Source: Meghimatium bilineatum (Eukaryota > Mollusca > Gastropoda > Stylommatophora > Philomycidae). From it: a stretch of 64,000 nucleotides of DNA. The notes below the pieces were generated by a model. That model did not search any database. It saw only the letters and a list, made by a program, of their open reading frames with translations, and had not been told where the DNA came from. This document shows, one piece after another, positions 1 through 10,792 of this stretch. Position 1 is the stretch's first letter; each line of letters begins with the position of its first letter. Location: assembly GCA_034231615.1 (NCBI GenBank), contig CM067310.1, forward strand, positions 1,691,501 through 1,755,500, read 5' to 3'. The translations under genes were made by a program, and so were the position numbers.

Positions 1-540
1 CCTTGACTTGGCAGCCATTGCCATCTCGAGTCCTAGCTTAATCTCCGTTAATTATTCATTCGAACTGTACTTGAACTTGTGCAGACCTGTTCAAGTTACT
101 CATTAACTTCTATTGTAAAAAACATCTCAACTGAACACGGTTATATATTACAATATGTCTCACTAAAACTTGTTGGTCTTAATACAAACCACTCCTAAAT
201 CTAACTATGTTATTTTGTTGTATGATGTGTTTTAACGTGTTTCCTAGTTATTTTAATTCGTTCGAATTTCTCCAGTTTTGAAATAAGCGTTATTACCACA
301 ATACGTTATTGGTGCCTTAGTTATCCCTGTTACTAATCGCAGTCTAGTCTTTTCGCATATTATTATTTTTGTTCTTTTTTCATGATTATCCTGCGTTTTG
401 TTCTTGATAAAGATTGTTTGGTGGAAACGTCGATTCAGTATTTTTCTCTCGATGATTAGTATATACGTATATATATATTAAGTGAACGTGAGCTACAAAT
501 ACTGATAGATCATGTGGATAAATCAAGTAAAGAATATTAA
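1..540. other. No gene recognised (AT-rich flank)
   Basis: AT-rich sequence with no coding signal, array or transposon end that I can recognise. If methyltransferase copy A is intact, this lies in its last intron, because its exon 5 is not found between here and exon 4. Confidence 0.5.
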
Positions 541-885
541 CTAGATATACAAATCCAAAAACAATAACCATGATAATCAGCAAAGGCGCAGAAGAAAAAG
601 AGCTAAACATAAAGATACATGGAGATAAACTACAATAAGTAGAACATTATCAATATCTTGGCCACATAGTCACAAATGATGGCCGATGTGAAACAGAAGT
701 TAAAAGGAGAATAGGAATGGGTAAAAGTACTTTCAATGACATGAGGAAAATAGTGACATCTAAACAAATTACAGACAAGCTAAAAATGGTACATCTATTC
801 CATATTAATGTATGTCACAGAAGCATGGACAATAACTAAACAATTAGAGGACAAAATTGATGTATTTGAGATGTGGATATCTTCT
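541..885 (+). mobile_element. LINE family A fragment, RT C-terminal region (first half)
   Basis: Plus-strand translation, broken by stops and small indels, gives the reverse-transcriptase segment YLGHIVTNDGRCETEVKRRI followed by KSTFNDMRKIVTSKQI. It is colinear with the copies at 18712-19074 (plus) and 62942-63656 (minus). The reading stops at 885 and resumes at about 2300, so one LINE copy has been split by the insertion at 882-2303. Not functional. Confidence 0.75.
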
Positions 886-1380
886 TCTTCTTCTTCTTCT
901 GCGTTCGCTCTCTTATAACCAACGCAAATAAATCGTGTGATTTTCGCAGGGGAGCGTGAAGTACGTTGTACTGCAAGTTGCACAGTAGAACTGTGCTATT
1001 TGCCCCTAAGTTGGCTCACTCTGTGGCCCGGACATCCAAGACCCAGCACATCCATTTTCATCATGCCTTAAATTCGGGTAGTGGGTTTCCCTAGCATGTG
1101 ACAGCCTTCCTATCTGTCGACAGGAGGTAAGTGTAAGTTTACTCTTCACCGAGACGAGTGTTGATGAGGTCTATCTTGAACGAGGTGTTCCGCAGTCACT
1201 GAACTTACCTCGTGTAATTAGATGTATTGTGCCTGTGTCCATCGGGTACTGAACCTTTTCTCATCTACGAAGGCTCTTACGTTTTCTTAGTCGAGATGTC
1301 ATTCACCGACGTCGTGAGTCCCTTGTCCAAGTCTGAGTCTCACCACGCGTTTGGGAGCACTGGGGACATGGAGCTTGAAC

Positions 1381-1655
1381 TTGAGCTGAACAAGTAAATT
1401 CAAGTAAATTTGTACTTGAGCTGAACAAGTAAATTCAAGTAAATTTGTACTTGAGCTGAACAAGTAAATTCAAGTAAATTTGTACTTGAGCTGAACAAGT
1501 AAATTCAAGTAAATTTGTACTTGAGCTGAACAAGTAAATTCAAGTAAATTTGTACTTGAGCTGAACAAGTAAATTCAAGTAAATTTGTACTTGAGCTGAA
1601 CAAGTAAATTTGTACTTGAGCTGAACAAGTAAATTTGTACTTGAGCTGAACAACC
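1381..1655. repeat. 35-bp minisatellite
   Basis: About eight units containing TTGAGCTGAACAAGTAAATT. The 10-bp word CAAGTAAATT is itself doubled inside the longer units; the last units lack one doubling and are about 25 bp. Confidence 0.9.
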
Positions 1656-1884
1656 TTGTCCTATTTGTGCCTGAGCTCATCGGGTACTGAACTCTTTCTC
1701 TCCGGGAGCACATTTCCAGTATAGGAAAACTCAACAGTAGAGTTGAACCTGATCTGCTTTCTTGGTTGACCGCCCTAGCTTGGGCCTTTGCCCGTAAGGA
1801 AGAATAAATAGAAGCTTGTCTCGATCTGACAGAACTTCCAGTTCCGATTGCCTTGAGACGTTTTCCTTTTCTATTTGCACATGG

Positions 1885-1940
1885 CGCTGCCCTCTGACGC
1901 TGTGCTTCCCTCTGACGCTGTGCTGCCCTCTGACGCTGTG
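1885..1940. repeat. 18-bp tandem repeat
   Basis: About three units of CCCTCTGACGCTGTGCTG with minor changes. The length is a multiple of three, which creates short shadow ORFs. Confidence 0.8.
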
Positions 1941-2299
1941 CTGTCCTCTCATTGTACTCAGTATGTTATCTTTTCGACTTTCACTGTGTATCTGCCGATT
2001 TCGTGTCCGCCCCTTCAATGCCCTGGCCGGGCTGTCTTGCGTCGCTATGTGTCGTTAATGACGCTGTATGTGTTATTGGCACAGAGGTGTGGGAGATAAT
2101 ACTTGTCTATGCATTCAAATCTCATTCCGTCTGCAGCCTCCACACTCACGGACACTAGCCTAAAAGTGTTGGCCAGGAATTCAGCTAGACAAGCTACATG
2201 TCTGTTTCCAGGGTGCACCACGAGGAGGTACTTTTAGGATCTTGGTTATCTGCTAACCCTGGACCCTACGAGAGTAATGCGAGACCCTTATCACCCCAG

Positions 2300-2650
2300 A
2301 TGTGACTATATAGACGAATAAGGAGAAATTCATGGACAGTTAAAAAAACCAACAAGAAGGTTCTAACAACACTTAATATGACAAATAAATATTAAAGGAA
2401 ATAAGATCAAGCAATAATAAAAATTGGGACATATTGTAAGACATGACACCTTGTTAAAGATATTACTCGAGGGTAAAGTCGAGGGGAGGCGTTCAGGGTG
2501 AAAGCAGAGATACAAGTGGAGAGACATATTACGAGATGGACATGTTACGTCTAGTAGAGTGCACCTCCATGACAAGAGACAAGGGATTTTTGAGGCCTTG
2601 TGCAGCTACCTTGGTTGCGGAGATGGCACTTAATGATGATAAGTATATTG
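2300..2650 (+). mobile_element. LINE family A fragment, C-terminal tail (second half)
   Basis: Translation in shifting frames gives RRIRRNSWTV, then an EGKVEGRR-like stretch, then GDGT or its frameshifted equivalent, ending in TTAATGATGAT. The same tail ends the copy at 41700-41955. This is the typical end of a non-LTR retrotransposon ORF. It continues the piece at 541-885. Confidence 0.65.
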
Positions 2651-2766
2651 TTTTTTGTTGTTGTGTGTTTTCCCGTTAATATATTTTTACACAATAACAA
2701 ACGCATGTCAAGAACTCTCCATGAATATACATTGCTATTTATTACAAACCTCTCATATTGAATTAC

Positions 2767-2856
2767 CTGTAAAGCGACTCTTTGGAAATGTTTCAGCCAA
2801 CCTGGAAATATGTTTACCTTCTCCGCATCCAAACTCGATAACATCAATACCAAACT
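2767..2856 (-). CDS. Methyltransferase copy A, exon 4 (motif I)
   Basis: 90 nt encoding EFGIDVIEFGCGEGKHISRL and FPKSRFTG, between acceptor TTTCAG and donor GTAATT. It holds an intact glycine-rich SAM-binding motif I (GCGEG). Confidence 0.85.
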
Positions 2857-5800
2857 CTGAAATAAAGATCAAAGATAATTTGGAAAACATCCCAGATTAG
2901 GCATACTAGATTAGAACAATATACCCAAGCATCCCAGATTAGGCATACTAGATTAGAACAATATACCCAAGCATGCCAGATTAGTACAAGACAACAAAAC
3001 ATGCCAGATTAGTACAAGATAACCAAACGTGACAGATTAGCAGAAGATAATGAAACATGCCAGTAGATACTACAACAACAGAAGAAGAATGGAAATTTTT
3101 CAAAGACACACAAAGACACATACTCCAAGTAGGAGTATCATGCGGTTACAATAATAATAACGTAAAGAAATAAAAAATAACAGCATGGTGGAATGAAGAA
3201 GTTAAAAAAAACCACAGGGAGAAAATAAACAGAAATATAAGAGATGGGTCAAAAATAAAAACCAAGTAGATTACATAGAATACAAGACAGCAAAAACTAA
3301 TGCCAATGAAATCATTAAAACTTCCAAAATCAACTTATGGAAAGAATATGGAGACATGCTCAACGCAGATGATAAAAATGCACAACAGCGGTTTCACAAG
3401 AAAATTAAGAACACGAGAAAGAAAGAAGATATATATATATAAACCAATAGAAATAATAAAATTCGAAAAAGTAATGCACTAAAAGAACTCAAGCAAATAA
3501 TGGAAAGATGGCAACAATATTTCAAAGAACTGCTGAACCTAAAGAAAGGTGAAGATTATACGGAAATAAACACTACAGCAGCGAACCTAGAACCAAATAT
3601 ACTACTATCGGAAATAGAAAATGCAATAAACAAATCACCAATAAACAAAGCACAATAAACAGAGCACCAATAAACAGAGCACCAATTAACAGAGCACCAA
3701 TAAACAAAGCACCAATAAACAGAGCACCAATAAACAAAGCACCAATAAACAAAGCAGCAATAAACAAAGCACCAATAAACAAAGCACCAATAAACAAAGC
3801 ACCAATAAACAAAGCACCAATAAACAAAGCAGCAATAAACAAAGCACCAATAAACAAAGCACCAATAAACAAAGCACCAATAAACAAAGCACCAATAAAC
3901 AAAGCACCAATAAACAAAGCACCAATAAACAAAGCACCAATAAACAAAGCACCAATAAACAAAGCACCAATAAACAAAGCACCAATAAACAAAGCACCAA
4001 TAAACAAAGCACCAATAAACAAAGCACAAATAAACAAAGCACCAATAAACAAAGCACCAATAAACAAAGCAGCAATAAACAGAGCACCAATAAACAAAGC
4101 ACAAATAAACAGAGCAGCAATAAACACAGCACCAATAAACAAAGCACCAATAAACAAAGCACCAATAAACAGAGCAGCAATAAACAAAGCACCAATAAAC
4201 AAAGCACCAATAAACAAAGCACCAATAAACAAAGCACCAATAAACAAAGCAGCAGACTCTGTTAACATACAAACATAACTTATCCAATCAGCAGCAGAGA
4301 GCGGGAAAAAATGGCTACACAGACTTTTCAATGTAATATGGAAGAAACAAGAAACACCAGAAGACTGGGGGAATGCGACAATTATTCCCATATGGAAGAA
4401 AAAAGGCAGTAAGAGAGACTGCACACAATACAGAGGGATATATTTACTAAGCCACACAGGAAAAATTTTAAACAAAATATTAGAGAAACGATTACGAACA
4501 TATATTGAATCACAACTTCAAAACACCCAAATGGGATTCAGTAAGAACAAAAGCTGTACGGATTTTACACTTAGACAACTAACAGAAAGAGCCACAGAAA
4601 ACAACAAAGAATTATATATCGCATTCGTAGACCACGAAAAGGCATTCGACAGAGTAGACAGACAACAACTATGGAAAACACTATCAATATACGGAGTTCC
4701 AGAATATTTAATAAACATATATAAGAGCATTTATATTATTAGCTAATATGAAGTAAGAACAAATGCAGGAGCGCCCAATAAGTTCCAAATTCAATCAGGA
4801 GTTCGCCAGGGGTGTGTCCTATCCCCTATACTTTTTATAACATATATCGACCACAACTGTAAACTAACAAGTACCAACGAAGAAGATAACATAACAGACA
4901 AATTTAACGAACTACTCTTTGCAGACGACCAAGTACTAATAGCGACATCAGAAGAACAATTGCAAGAACATATGAACAGACTCAACACAACATGTCAAAA
5001 ATTCAACATGAAGATTAATATTGAAAAGACTGAAATAATGACAATAGCAAAGAAAGAAAGAAATATCACCATCTCCATCGATGACGAACACCTTAAACAA
5101 GTAAATGAGTTCACTTACTTAGGAAGCATTAAAACGAGGGAAAAACAGTAAAGAGATATAAAATAGATGCAACAAAACATACCTGATACTACGACAGGTG
5201 ACACGTATTTTCAAGAACAAAAATGTAAACATCGACACTAAAGTTGCATTATACAAGAGTATTATTATTCCATTACTGTGCTACCAGTGCCAAACCTGGA
5301 CAATGACAGCACACGACAAAATAAAAATAGTGACAACAGATATGATATGTCTACGAAGAATACTCGGAGTGTCATTAAGAGATAGAATTAGAAACGATAA
5401 CATCAGTCAGATAACCAAAACAATACCAGTATTGGAACACATCAAAAGACAACAGATCAAGTGGTTTTCACACGCTTCCAGACTACCGACAAATATAGCA
5501 TGCCACAAATGGCCATGACACATACACATAACGGTTATAAAGCCAGAGGCAGACCATGTAAAAGATGGATCACAGAAATCGAAGAATCTTCAGAGAACTC
5601 TTCTACCCCTGACATGGGGATACCCCAAACAAGGGATATATATATAACTAACCCTAAATAAATTTATATATAAAATATTAATGATGAACATAAACAGATC
5701 AACATTTCAAATGGAAATAAACAAATAGGAGGACACGCATTCCAAATCAGAACCAAATTCTCACGTGTGATCGTCTATTTAAACGTCCAGAGACGCAGCC

Positions 5801-8800
5801 ATACACCTATAACCACAACCCACGACATTACAACAGCTACAGCTGTCAGACAACCCACGACATTACAACAGCTACAGCTGTCAGACAACCCACGACATTA
5901 CAACAGCTACAGCTGTCAGACAACCCACGACATCACAACAGCTACAGCTATCAGACAACCCACGACATCACAACAGCTACAGCTATCAGACAACCCACGA
6001 CATCACAACAGCTACAGCTATCAGACAACCCACGACATCACAACAGCTACAGCTGTCAGACAACCCACGACATCACAACAGCTACAGCTGTCAGACAACC
6101 CACGACATCACAACAGCTACAGCTATCAGACAAAGTCACAAACACTTACCAAGTTTTTCCTTTAGTCCTGGTACTTTCTCCAACATGATCTTTACTTCCG
6201 TGTCTATTAGCGTTTCAGACAAGTGTGCAAAGGCAGTTACAGCCATAGGGTCATCTCCAAAAGGAAAACCTAGATGTACCAGAAACTGATGTCTTTAATC
6301 AAGCGTTTGATTGGATGATCTCACCAACTTATAGAATCAAGTGATGAGAGATATTTTGATCGCGGGCACTTTGAATTCACCATAAAATTATCCATAAAAT
6401 GATCTTAAAATCATGGAGATTGACTTAATTATACTCGAGTTTCAACATATGTACCCCGAAACGTTCACTAGAACTGTATTCCCCCCTCCCCGGTAATGAG
6501 AGCACTGTTGAGAGCACGTAACTCTGTAGCTCAAAGTGATATTTCCCAGCGAACACCGAATAGCGTTACATATAATATACCTCATAGTATCGATCCGAGA
6601 ACTTTGTAAACACAAGGAAAATGACGTCACTATTGGCATCTCCAATGCCGTGTGAACTGGAACCTGGGAAACTTGAGACAACATCCTAAATAAAACTTTT
6701 GTTTGAGTTTACGAGATAAGATAACCGTAATTATGTTATATAAATGTAAATAATTGAACGATCACTGTCGGTCACGATTACAATAGATCATGTAAACACA
6801 ACATTTTTACAAGCATATGCCCCATGTAACAGGCCTATGCCCCATGTAACAGGCCTATGCCCCATGTAACAGGCCTATACCCCATGTAACAGGCCTATGC
6901 CCCATGTAACAGGCCTATGCCCCATGTAACAGGCCTATGCCCCATGTAACAGGATATTCCCCATGTGACACACCAAACATCGAAAATGAAAGAGAGGAAT
7001 TCTTTTAAGGATGTAAACAAATTAATAAATAACAGCAACAATGAAAATAACCTATATATTTTGGGAGATTTTAACGCACATCTTGGCGCAAATAGAGAAG
7101 TAATATAGGAATATAAAGGACCTTTCGGCGACACAAGAAACAAGGTTAACAACAACGGTTATAAACTAATAGATACATACATCCAGGAAAACTTCTTTAT
7201 AACGAACACCTTCTTTAAGCATACGGTAGACAATCACAAGTGTACACATGGTATAAATGGAACATCTTGGAATGCAAGAGCAAGATAGACTTTATACTCA
7301 CAAAAAGAAAACAATAGGCGGAAAATAACAGATGCACAAGTAATACCTAATATGTGTGCAGAAACTGACCATAAGGCAGTAAAAATAACAGTCAAAACAG
7401 CGAAAATTAACAAGCACAACAAAAGTACAAAGCATGAACGACAACTAGTTATACTGACACTGAAAGAACTAAACATGCGCGAAAATATAACCAGGAAGTT
7501 AACGAAGAAGCCACAAAGCTTCCAGAAAACACCCAGCACACAGACGAAGAATGGAAATATTTTTTTTTTAATGTCATCATACAAACAGCAGCAACCATGT
7601 GCGTATATAAAAATCATAAAGGCATGAAACCAAAACTAACAGCTTAGTGGACAGAAGTAAAGAACGCATCGAAAGATTTAAAAAAACCAAGAAGTGGGCA
7701 ACAAGCAAAACACACGATGATTACTCAGCATACAAGAAAGATTAGCAGCAAAAAAATCATAAAATCTGCAAAAATTAAGGCGTGGCAAGCGTGAGAAATG
7801 CTTAACAAGGATAGACAAAACACACAAAAGATGTTCTACAAAAGTGCGAAACATGAGAAGTAAAAAAAGACACGAATCAAAAGAAATAACGTTGAACATG
7901 GCAATATACTAAATAGGCCCCAAGAAATTAGTTTATATGGAACTGTCTATAAGACCTCTCAACAAAAATTAAATATGACCTAATATGTTCATTTTCGATT
8001 ATTTCCGTGATTTTCCTTGGTTGACCGTGGCTATTTTTGGCTGGTGGATCCAAGTATATCAATAATGACAAATAAAAATCAGGATATTAACCACAAATAT
8101 CACAAATGAAGTCATGTTTACATTCTGTTGAGAGGTCTATACTGAAGCCTGGTCATTGTTTAACGAAGGTCACGTGGAAATAGCATCCTAATCATTACAA
8201 AGAAATCTTACCAAACGGTCCATCTTGACGCACACACTTCATGACTTCTTGAAAGCGGAACGCTGTTGAAGTAATCAGCCTCACGAATGGAATATTCTTT
8301 GCTTCAAAAAAACATTTATTTTCTTTGGCGATGAAATATCTGATGGTTGAGCCTACTCTTTCCGCTTCCACTATTTGAGCGCAGGCCAGGCAGTTCAAAA
8401 TCTCTGTAACGTACCTGCAGCAGAAGATTGACAGAATATATAATATTCTGTTACAAATATGCATGGCCGGTCTTAGGCTATTGCAACCTATGCGGCCGCA
8501 GTGGGCCCCGCACTTCATAGGCCCATAAATTCATATTAGAATTTATTTTATTATCCTCTTTCCTACCCAGACTGGGCCTCGCGCAATCCGTTTCGCATTG
8601 GGCCCCTCAATTGTTAGGGCCGGCCCTGCAAATATGCAACGATTTATCGCTCCTATGCAACGATTTATCGCTCCTATGCAACGATTTATCGCTTCTATGC
8701 AACGATTTATCGCTCCTATACAACGACTTGGCTCATGAGGCTGATTGTACGGTGTTCTTCACATTCGGTGGTCCCTGCTTTCTTAGGTAAGGCTATAAAT

Positions 8801-10338
8801 ATGGACCTCATTAAGTCATCGGGTATGTTTCCACTGTTATATATGTGATTAATTTTGTGATTATTTCAACTTCAAAGTCATTTAAAGCTGCTAATTCTTC
8901 TAATGTGATATTGTCTGGACCTGGGACTTATAGGCCATATTTCATGTGTCTTAGTGCCTCCTTTACTTCTGCTGTGAGTATTGATGGACCCTCGCCTTTA
9001 TCTTGTATGTTTATTTCTGGTCTATTGTCATCATAAAGCTCTTTGATATTTTCTGACCATCTCTGTACTATGTGATCTATTCCCATTAATACCTGCCCTG
9101 TCTTAGATTTTAGACACCCTGTAACTGTTTGCGTTCTCTTTCCTGTTATCATCTCAATTTTCTTATATAGTAATGTTGTATCTTGGTTGTAATGCAATTC
9201 TATTTCTGTGCATTTCTTGTTCAGCCAGCTTTCTTTTGCTATTTTGCATTTCTCTCGTATCTCCTTATGTATTTTCTGATATTCCACAATCTTGTGTTTA
9301 TTTTTCCTTCTGGTGCTCATCAATTCTAATATTTCTTCTGTCATCCATTTTTGTTTTGATGTATGTTTTACTTTTGGTATTATCTCTTTAGATGTTTGGT
9401 TTATCGAATGTTTTAGCATGTTCCATTGATCTTCAATACTCTGAATCTTTGCAATGGCATTGTATCTATTTTGTACAATTATGTTATATCTTTCTTTAAT
9501 GCCAGCATCTGATTTCAATAAAGCTAAATCTAATTTCATATTTCTTGGTGTTCTCTTGATCTTCTTTAATCATATACAAAATTTCCCCACCATTAATTTC
9601 CCCAAAACATACAGATAACAGTATACAAGAGAGTTGTCAACGTTTCTACCACAATGTCTTTCTTTTCAAGAACATACAAGACAAACAGTGGCGTCACCTA
9701 TTATTATTCATCATCAAACAGAGAATATAGACTTGTGGTTTAATATTGCTATACAAATATCTGGAACATTAGTTTAATTATACTCATAGAACAAAGATCT
9801 ATACATCAGTTCAATACTCATAGAACAAAGATCTATACATCAGTTCAATACTCATGGAACAAAGATTTATACATCAGTTCAATACTCATAGAACAAAGAT
9901 CTATACATCAGTTCAATACTCATGGAACAAAATATCTATACAATATCACTTCAATATTCATAGAATATATATGTATACAACATTAGTTCAATACTCATAG
10001 AACAATGATCTATAAATCAGTTCAATACTCATAGAGCAAAGATCTATACATCAGTTGAATATCAAATATATAATCAAATTGCCCCACCCCCCCCCCCCCT
10101 GTTGGCAGTTGTCCTCACGTTGAGAAACACTGAAATAGCATAGAACAAACTTGGATCTAGCTTACCTTGACTTTAACTGTTTGACGTCACCAATGTCCTG
10201 TGACGTCATAGCTACGTCAGAACGTAAGAGGGCGTCAATGATTCCCACCTCGTAGGCCAAGGCCAAGGTCAGCCCATTAAATGTATGAGCTATTGTATCC
10301 TTTACACTTTTTGTGCAAGAATTGAACGCCGTACTCAT
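2767..10338 (-). CDS. SAM-dependent methyltransferase, copy A (exons 1-4; 3' end outside window)
   Basis: Four exons join in frame: 10338-10166, 8414-8212, 6269-6150 and 2856-2767 (586 nt, 195 codons), all with GT-AG junctions. The N-terminal part (exons 1-2) starts MSTAFNSC and resembles the winged-helix domain that precedes the catalytic domain in bacterial Rv2258c-type class I methyltransferases. Exon 4 carries SAM-binding motif I as IEFGCGEG followed by FPKSRFTG. The substrate is unknown and a cytosolic location is likely, as I see no signal peptide or membrane segment. A complete tandem paralogue lies at 19771-28859; its fifth exon has no counterpart between 1 and 2766, so the end of copy A is either beyond the left edge or lost. 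Exon 1 is about 74 percent identical to copy B. Intron 3 is swollen by a LINE and arrays. No frameshift or stop is seen in the four exons. Confidence 0.85.
2885..3065. repeat. Minisatellite at exon 4 acceptor, copy A
   Basis: Two units of about 44 bp and then 27-28-bp units containing CCAGATTAGTACAAGA. It lies about 30 bp upstream (minus strand) of the exon 4 acceptor. The same word family forms the larger array at the equivalent site of copy B (21895-22345). Confidence 0.8.
3060..5680 (+). mobile_element. LINE family C, truncated and decayed ORF2 with internal array
   Basis: Plus-strand translation with stops and frameshifts follows a non-LTR retrotransposon ORF2: a linker region (MERWQQYFKELLN, SEIENAINKSPINKA), then RT motifs WGNATIIPIWKKKGS, LYIAFVDHEKAFDRVDRQ, QGCVLSPILF and the catalytic-box region LLFADDQVLIAT. 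A C-terminal tail with RRILGVSLRDRIRND, IKRQQIKWFSHASRL and GYKARGRPCKRW follows. The endonuclease domain is absent here; a separate EN-containing piece of similar type is at 7003-7920. A 15-bp array (3630-4253) sits inside the ORF. It lies in intron 3 of methyltransferase copy A. It is a pseudo-element. Confidence 0.85.
3630..4253. repeat. 15-bp array grown inside a LINE ORF
   Basis: About 41 units of CCAATAAACAAAGCA, encoding the pentapeptide PINKA in one plus-strand frame. The flanking LINE protein contains INKSPINKA at exactly this point, so the array is an amplified LINE codon block. A one-base change early in the array breaks the LINE frame. Confidence 0.9.
5815..6135. repeat. 37-bp minisatellite at exon 3 donor, copy A
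   Basis: About nine units containing CAACCCACGACATCACAACA and CAGCTACAGCT. It begins 16 bp beyond the exon 3 donor of copy A (minus strand). The unit is unrelated to the array at the same site in copy B. Confidence 0.9.
6150..6269 (-). CDS. Methyltransferase copy A, exon 3
   Basis: 120 nt between acceptor CATCTAG and donor GTAAGT. It encodes GDDPMAVTAFAHLSETL and LEKVPGLKEKL. A 37-bp array starts about 16 bp downstream of the donor. Confidence 0.85.
6270..6816. other. Intron 2 of copy A, nothing recognised
   Basis: Unique-looking intronic sequence with no transposon motif or array recognised. Confidence 0.5.
6817..6960. repeat. 19-bp minisatellite
   Basis: About eight units of CCCATGTAACAGGCCTATG in intron 2 of methyltransferase copy A. 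Confidence 0.9.
7003..7920 (+). mobile_element. LINE endonuclease-domain fragment
   Basis: Translation with frameshifts gives YILGDFNAHLGANRE, the diagnostic block of the apurinic-type endonuclease of non-LTR retrotransposons. SKIDFILTKRK and ETDHKAVKI (the late catalytic Asp-His block) follow. The linker region before RT follows with SKTHDDYSAYKK. Likely LINE family C or a close relative. Decayed; it lies in intron 2 of copy A. Confidence 0.8.
7952..8137. mobile_element. MITE with about 35-bp terminal inverted repeats
   Basis: The left end AGACCTCTCAACA is mirrored by TGTTGAGAGGTCT at the right end, and the inner parts also match imperfectly. Inside is GATTATTTCCGTGATTTTCC. A related element is at 10432-10635 and a weaker relative at 23262-23440. 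No coding capacity; superfamily not assigned. Confidence 0.6.
8212..8414 (-). CDS. Methyltransferase copy A, exon 2
   Basis: 203 nt after acceptor CTGCTGCAG. It encodes YVTEILNCLACAQIVEAERV through DGPFG and ends at donor GTAAGA. The RYVTEIL stretch split across the exon 1-2 junction fits the end of the winged-helix domain. Confidence 0.85.
8454..8636. mobile_element. hAT-type MITE with perfect 8-bp TSD
   Basis: A 167-bp element (8462-8628) with ends CATGGCCGGTCTTA and TTAGGGCCGGCCCTG, which are imperfect inverted repeats. CAAATATG occurs directly on both sides (8454-8461 and 8629-8636). Eight-base duplications and GGCCGG-rich ends are typical of hAT nonautonomous elements. It lies in intron 1 of copy A, 48 bp from the exon 2 acceptor. 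Confidence 0.85.
8633..8726. repeat. 21-bp tandem repeat
   Basis: Four units of TATGCAACGATTTATCGCTC. It abuts the right target-site duplication of the hAT MITE. Confidence 0.85.
8722..9560 (-). mobile_element. LINE family D fragment, pre-RT and RT N-terminal region
   Basis: The minus strand holds a 203-codon open stretch (9539-8928) with ERYNIIVQNRYNAI, SKQKWMTEEILELMSTRRKN and AEVKEALRHMKYGL. After a stop it continues as GPDNITLEELAAL and then PKKAGTTECEEHRTISLM in a second frame. This order is that of the linker between endonuclease and RT, then RT blocks 0-1, of a non-LTR element. Both the endonuclease and the catalytic RT part are missing. Confidence 0.8.
9775..10075. repeat. 33-bp minisatellite, intron 1 of copy A
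   Basis: About nine imperfect units of about 33 bp containing CATAGAACAAAGATCTATAC and AGTTCAATACT. Related words form the array in the equivalent intron of copy B (28205-28680), so a founder array probably predates the gene duplication. A C-homopolymer follows at 10081. Confidence 0.8.
10166..10338 (-). CDS. Methyltransferase copy A, exon 1
   Basis: 173 nt from ATG at 10338 to the donor GTAAGC at 10165-10160. It encodes 57 codons plus 2 nt, including NGLTLALAYEVGIIDALL. The ATG is chosen because copy B uses the aligned ATG and both 5' flanks remain alignable. Confidence 0.85.
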
Positions 10339-10431
10339 TGTGTTCCTTAGAGAATACGATAGAAAGTTATTGTTGTAACTCGTGAAAGTCAGAGCTTATG
10401 TCACAGCTTTCTTCAGCCATGACCGTAGAGA

Positions 10432-10635
10432 AGACATCTGCAACATAATTATGACGCCATTCGTTACGTTTTCGATTATTTTCGTGTTTTACGTTGGTCA
10501 CTATTTATATAATGGAACCTTTAGTAAAAAAAATAGCAAAGGCGATCCCAAGTATATAAATAGTGCTGAAGAAAAATCACGACAATAGTGAAAATTGTAA
10601 TAAATGAAATTCTAATTAATTCTGTGGAGAGGTCT
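10432..10635. mobile_element. MITE in the upstream region of methyltransferase copy A
   Basis: Ends AGACATCTGCAAC and GTGGAGAGGTCT, with inner CGATTATTTTCGTG, match the inverted-repeat element at 7952-8137. It starts about 94 bp upstream of the copy A start codon. The region upstream of copy B aligns with sequence on both sides but lacks it. Confidence 0.5.
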
Positions 10636-10792
10636 TTACCGCAGACCGCCACGCTTGAGCAATACTGGATGACGTCAGACACATATTTAAGAAAGTTGTT
10701 TACATAATTCTGTTCAAAATGGCGTGTGAAAATTAATAGACATTTATATCGTTGATTAGTTAATATATTTCTACACGGAAATACACTTCTAT

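Larger units (their letters stand above)
882..2303 (-). mobile_element. Inserted (GAA)n-tailed element interrupting a LINE
   Basis: Between the two halves of LINE family A lies 1.4 kb that begins on the plus strand with (CTT)n followed by CTGCGTTCGC. On the minus strand this reads GCGAACGCAG(AAG)n, the tail seen on other retroelements here. AGATGTG flanks both ends as a candidate 7-bp target-site duplication. It contains a 35-bp array at 1381-1655 and four 18-bp units near 1885-1940. No conserved protein was recognised inside. It could be a composite of more than one insertion. Confidence 0.5.

Noticed and set aside
3556..4475. Minus-strand ORFs of 184-300 codons rich in Leu/Phe/Cys/Trp
   Set aside because: Antisense of the PINKA array inside a LINE.
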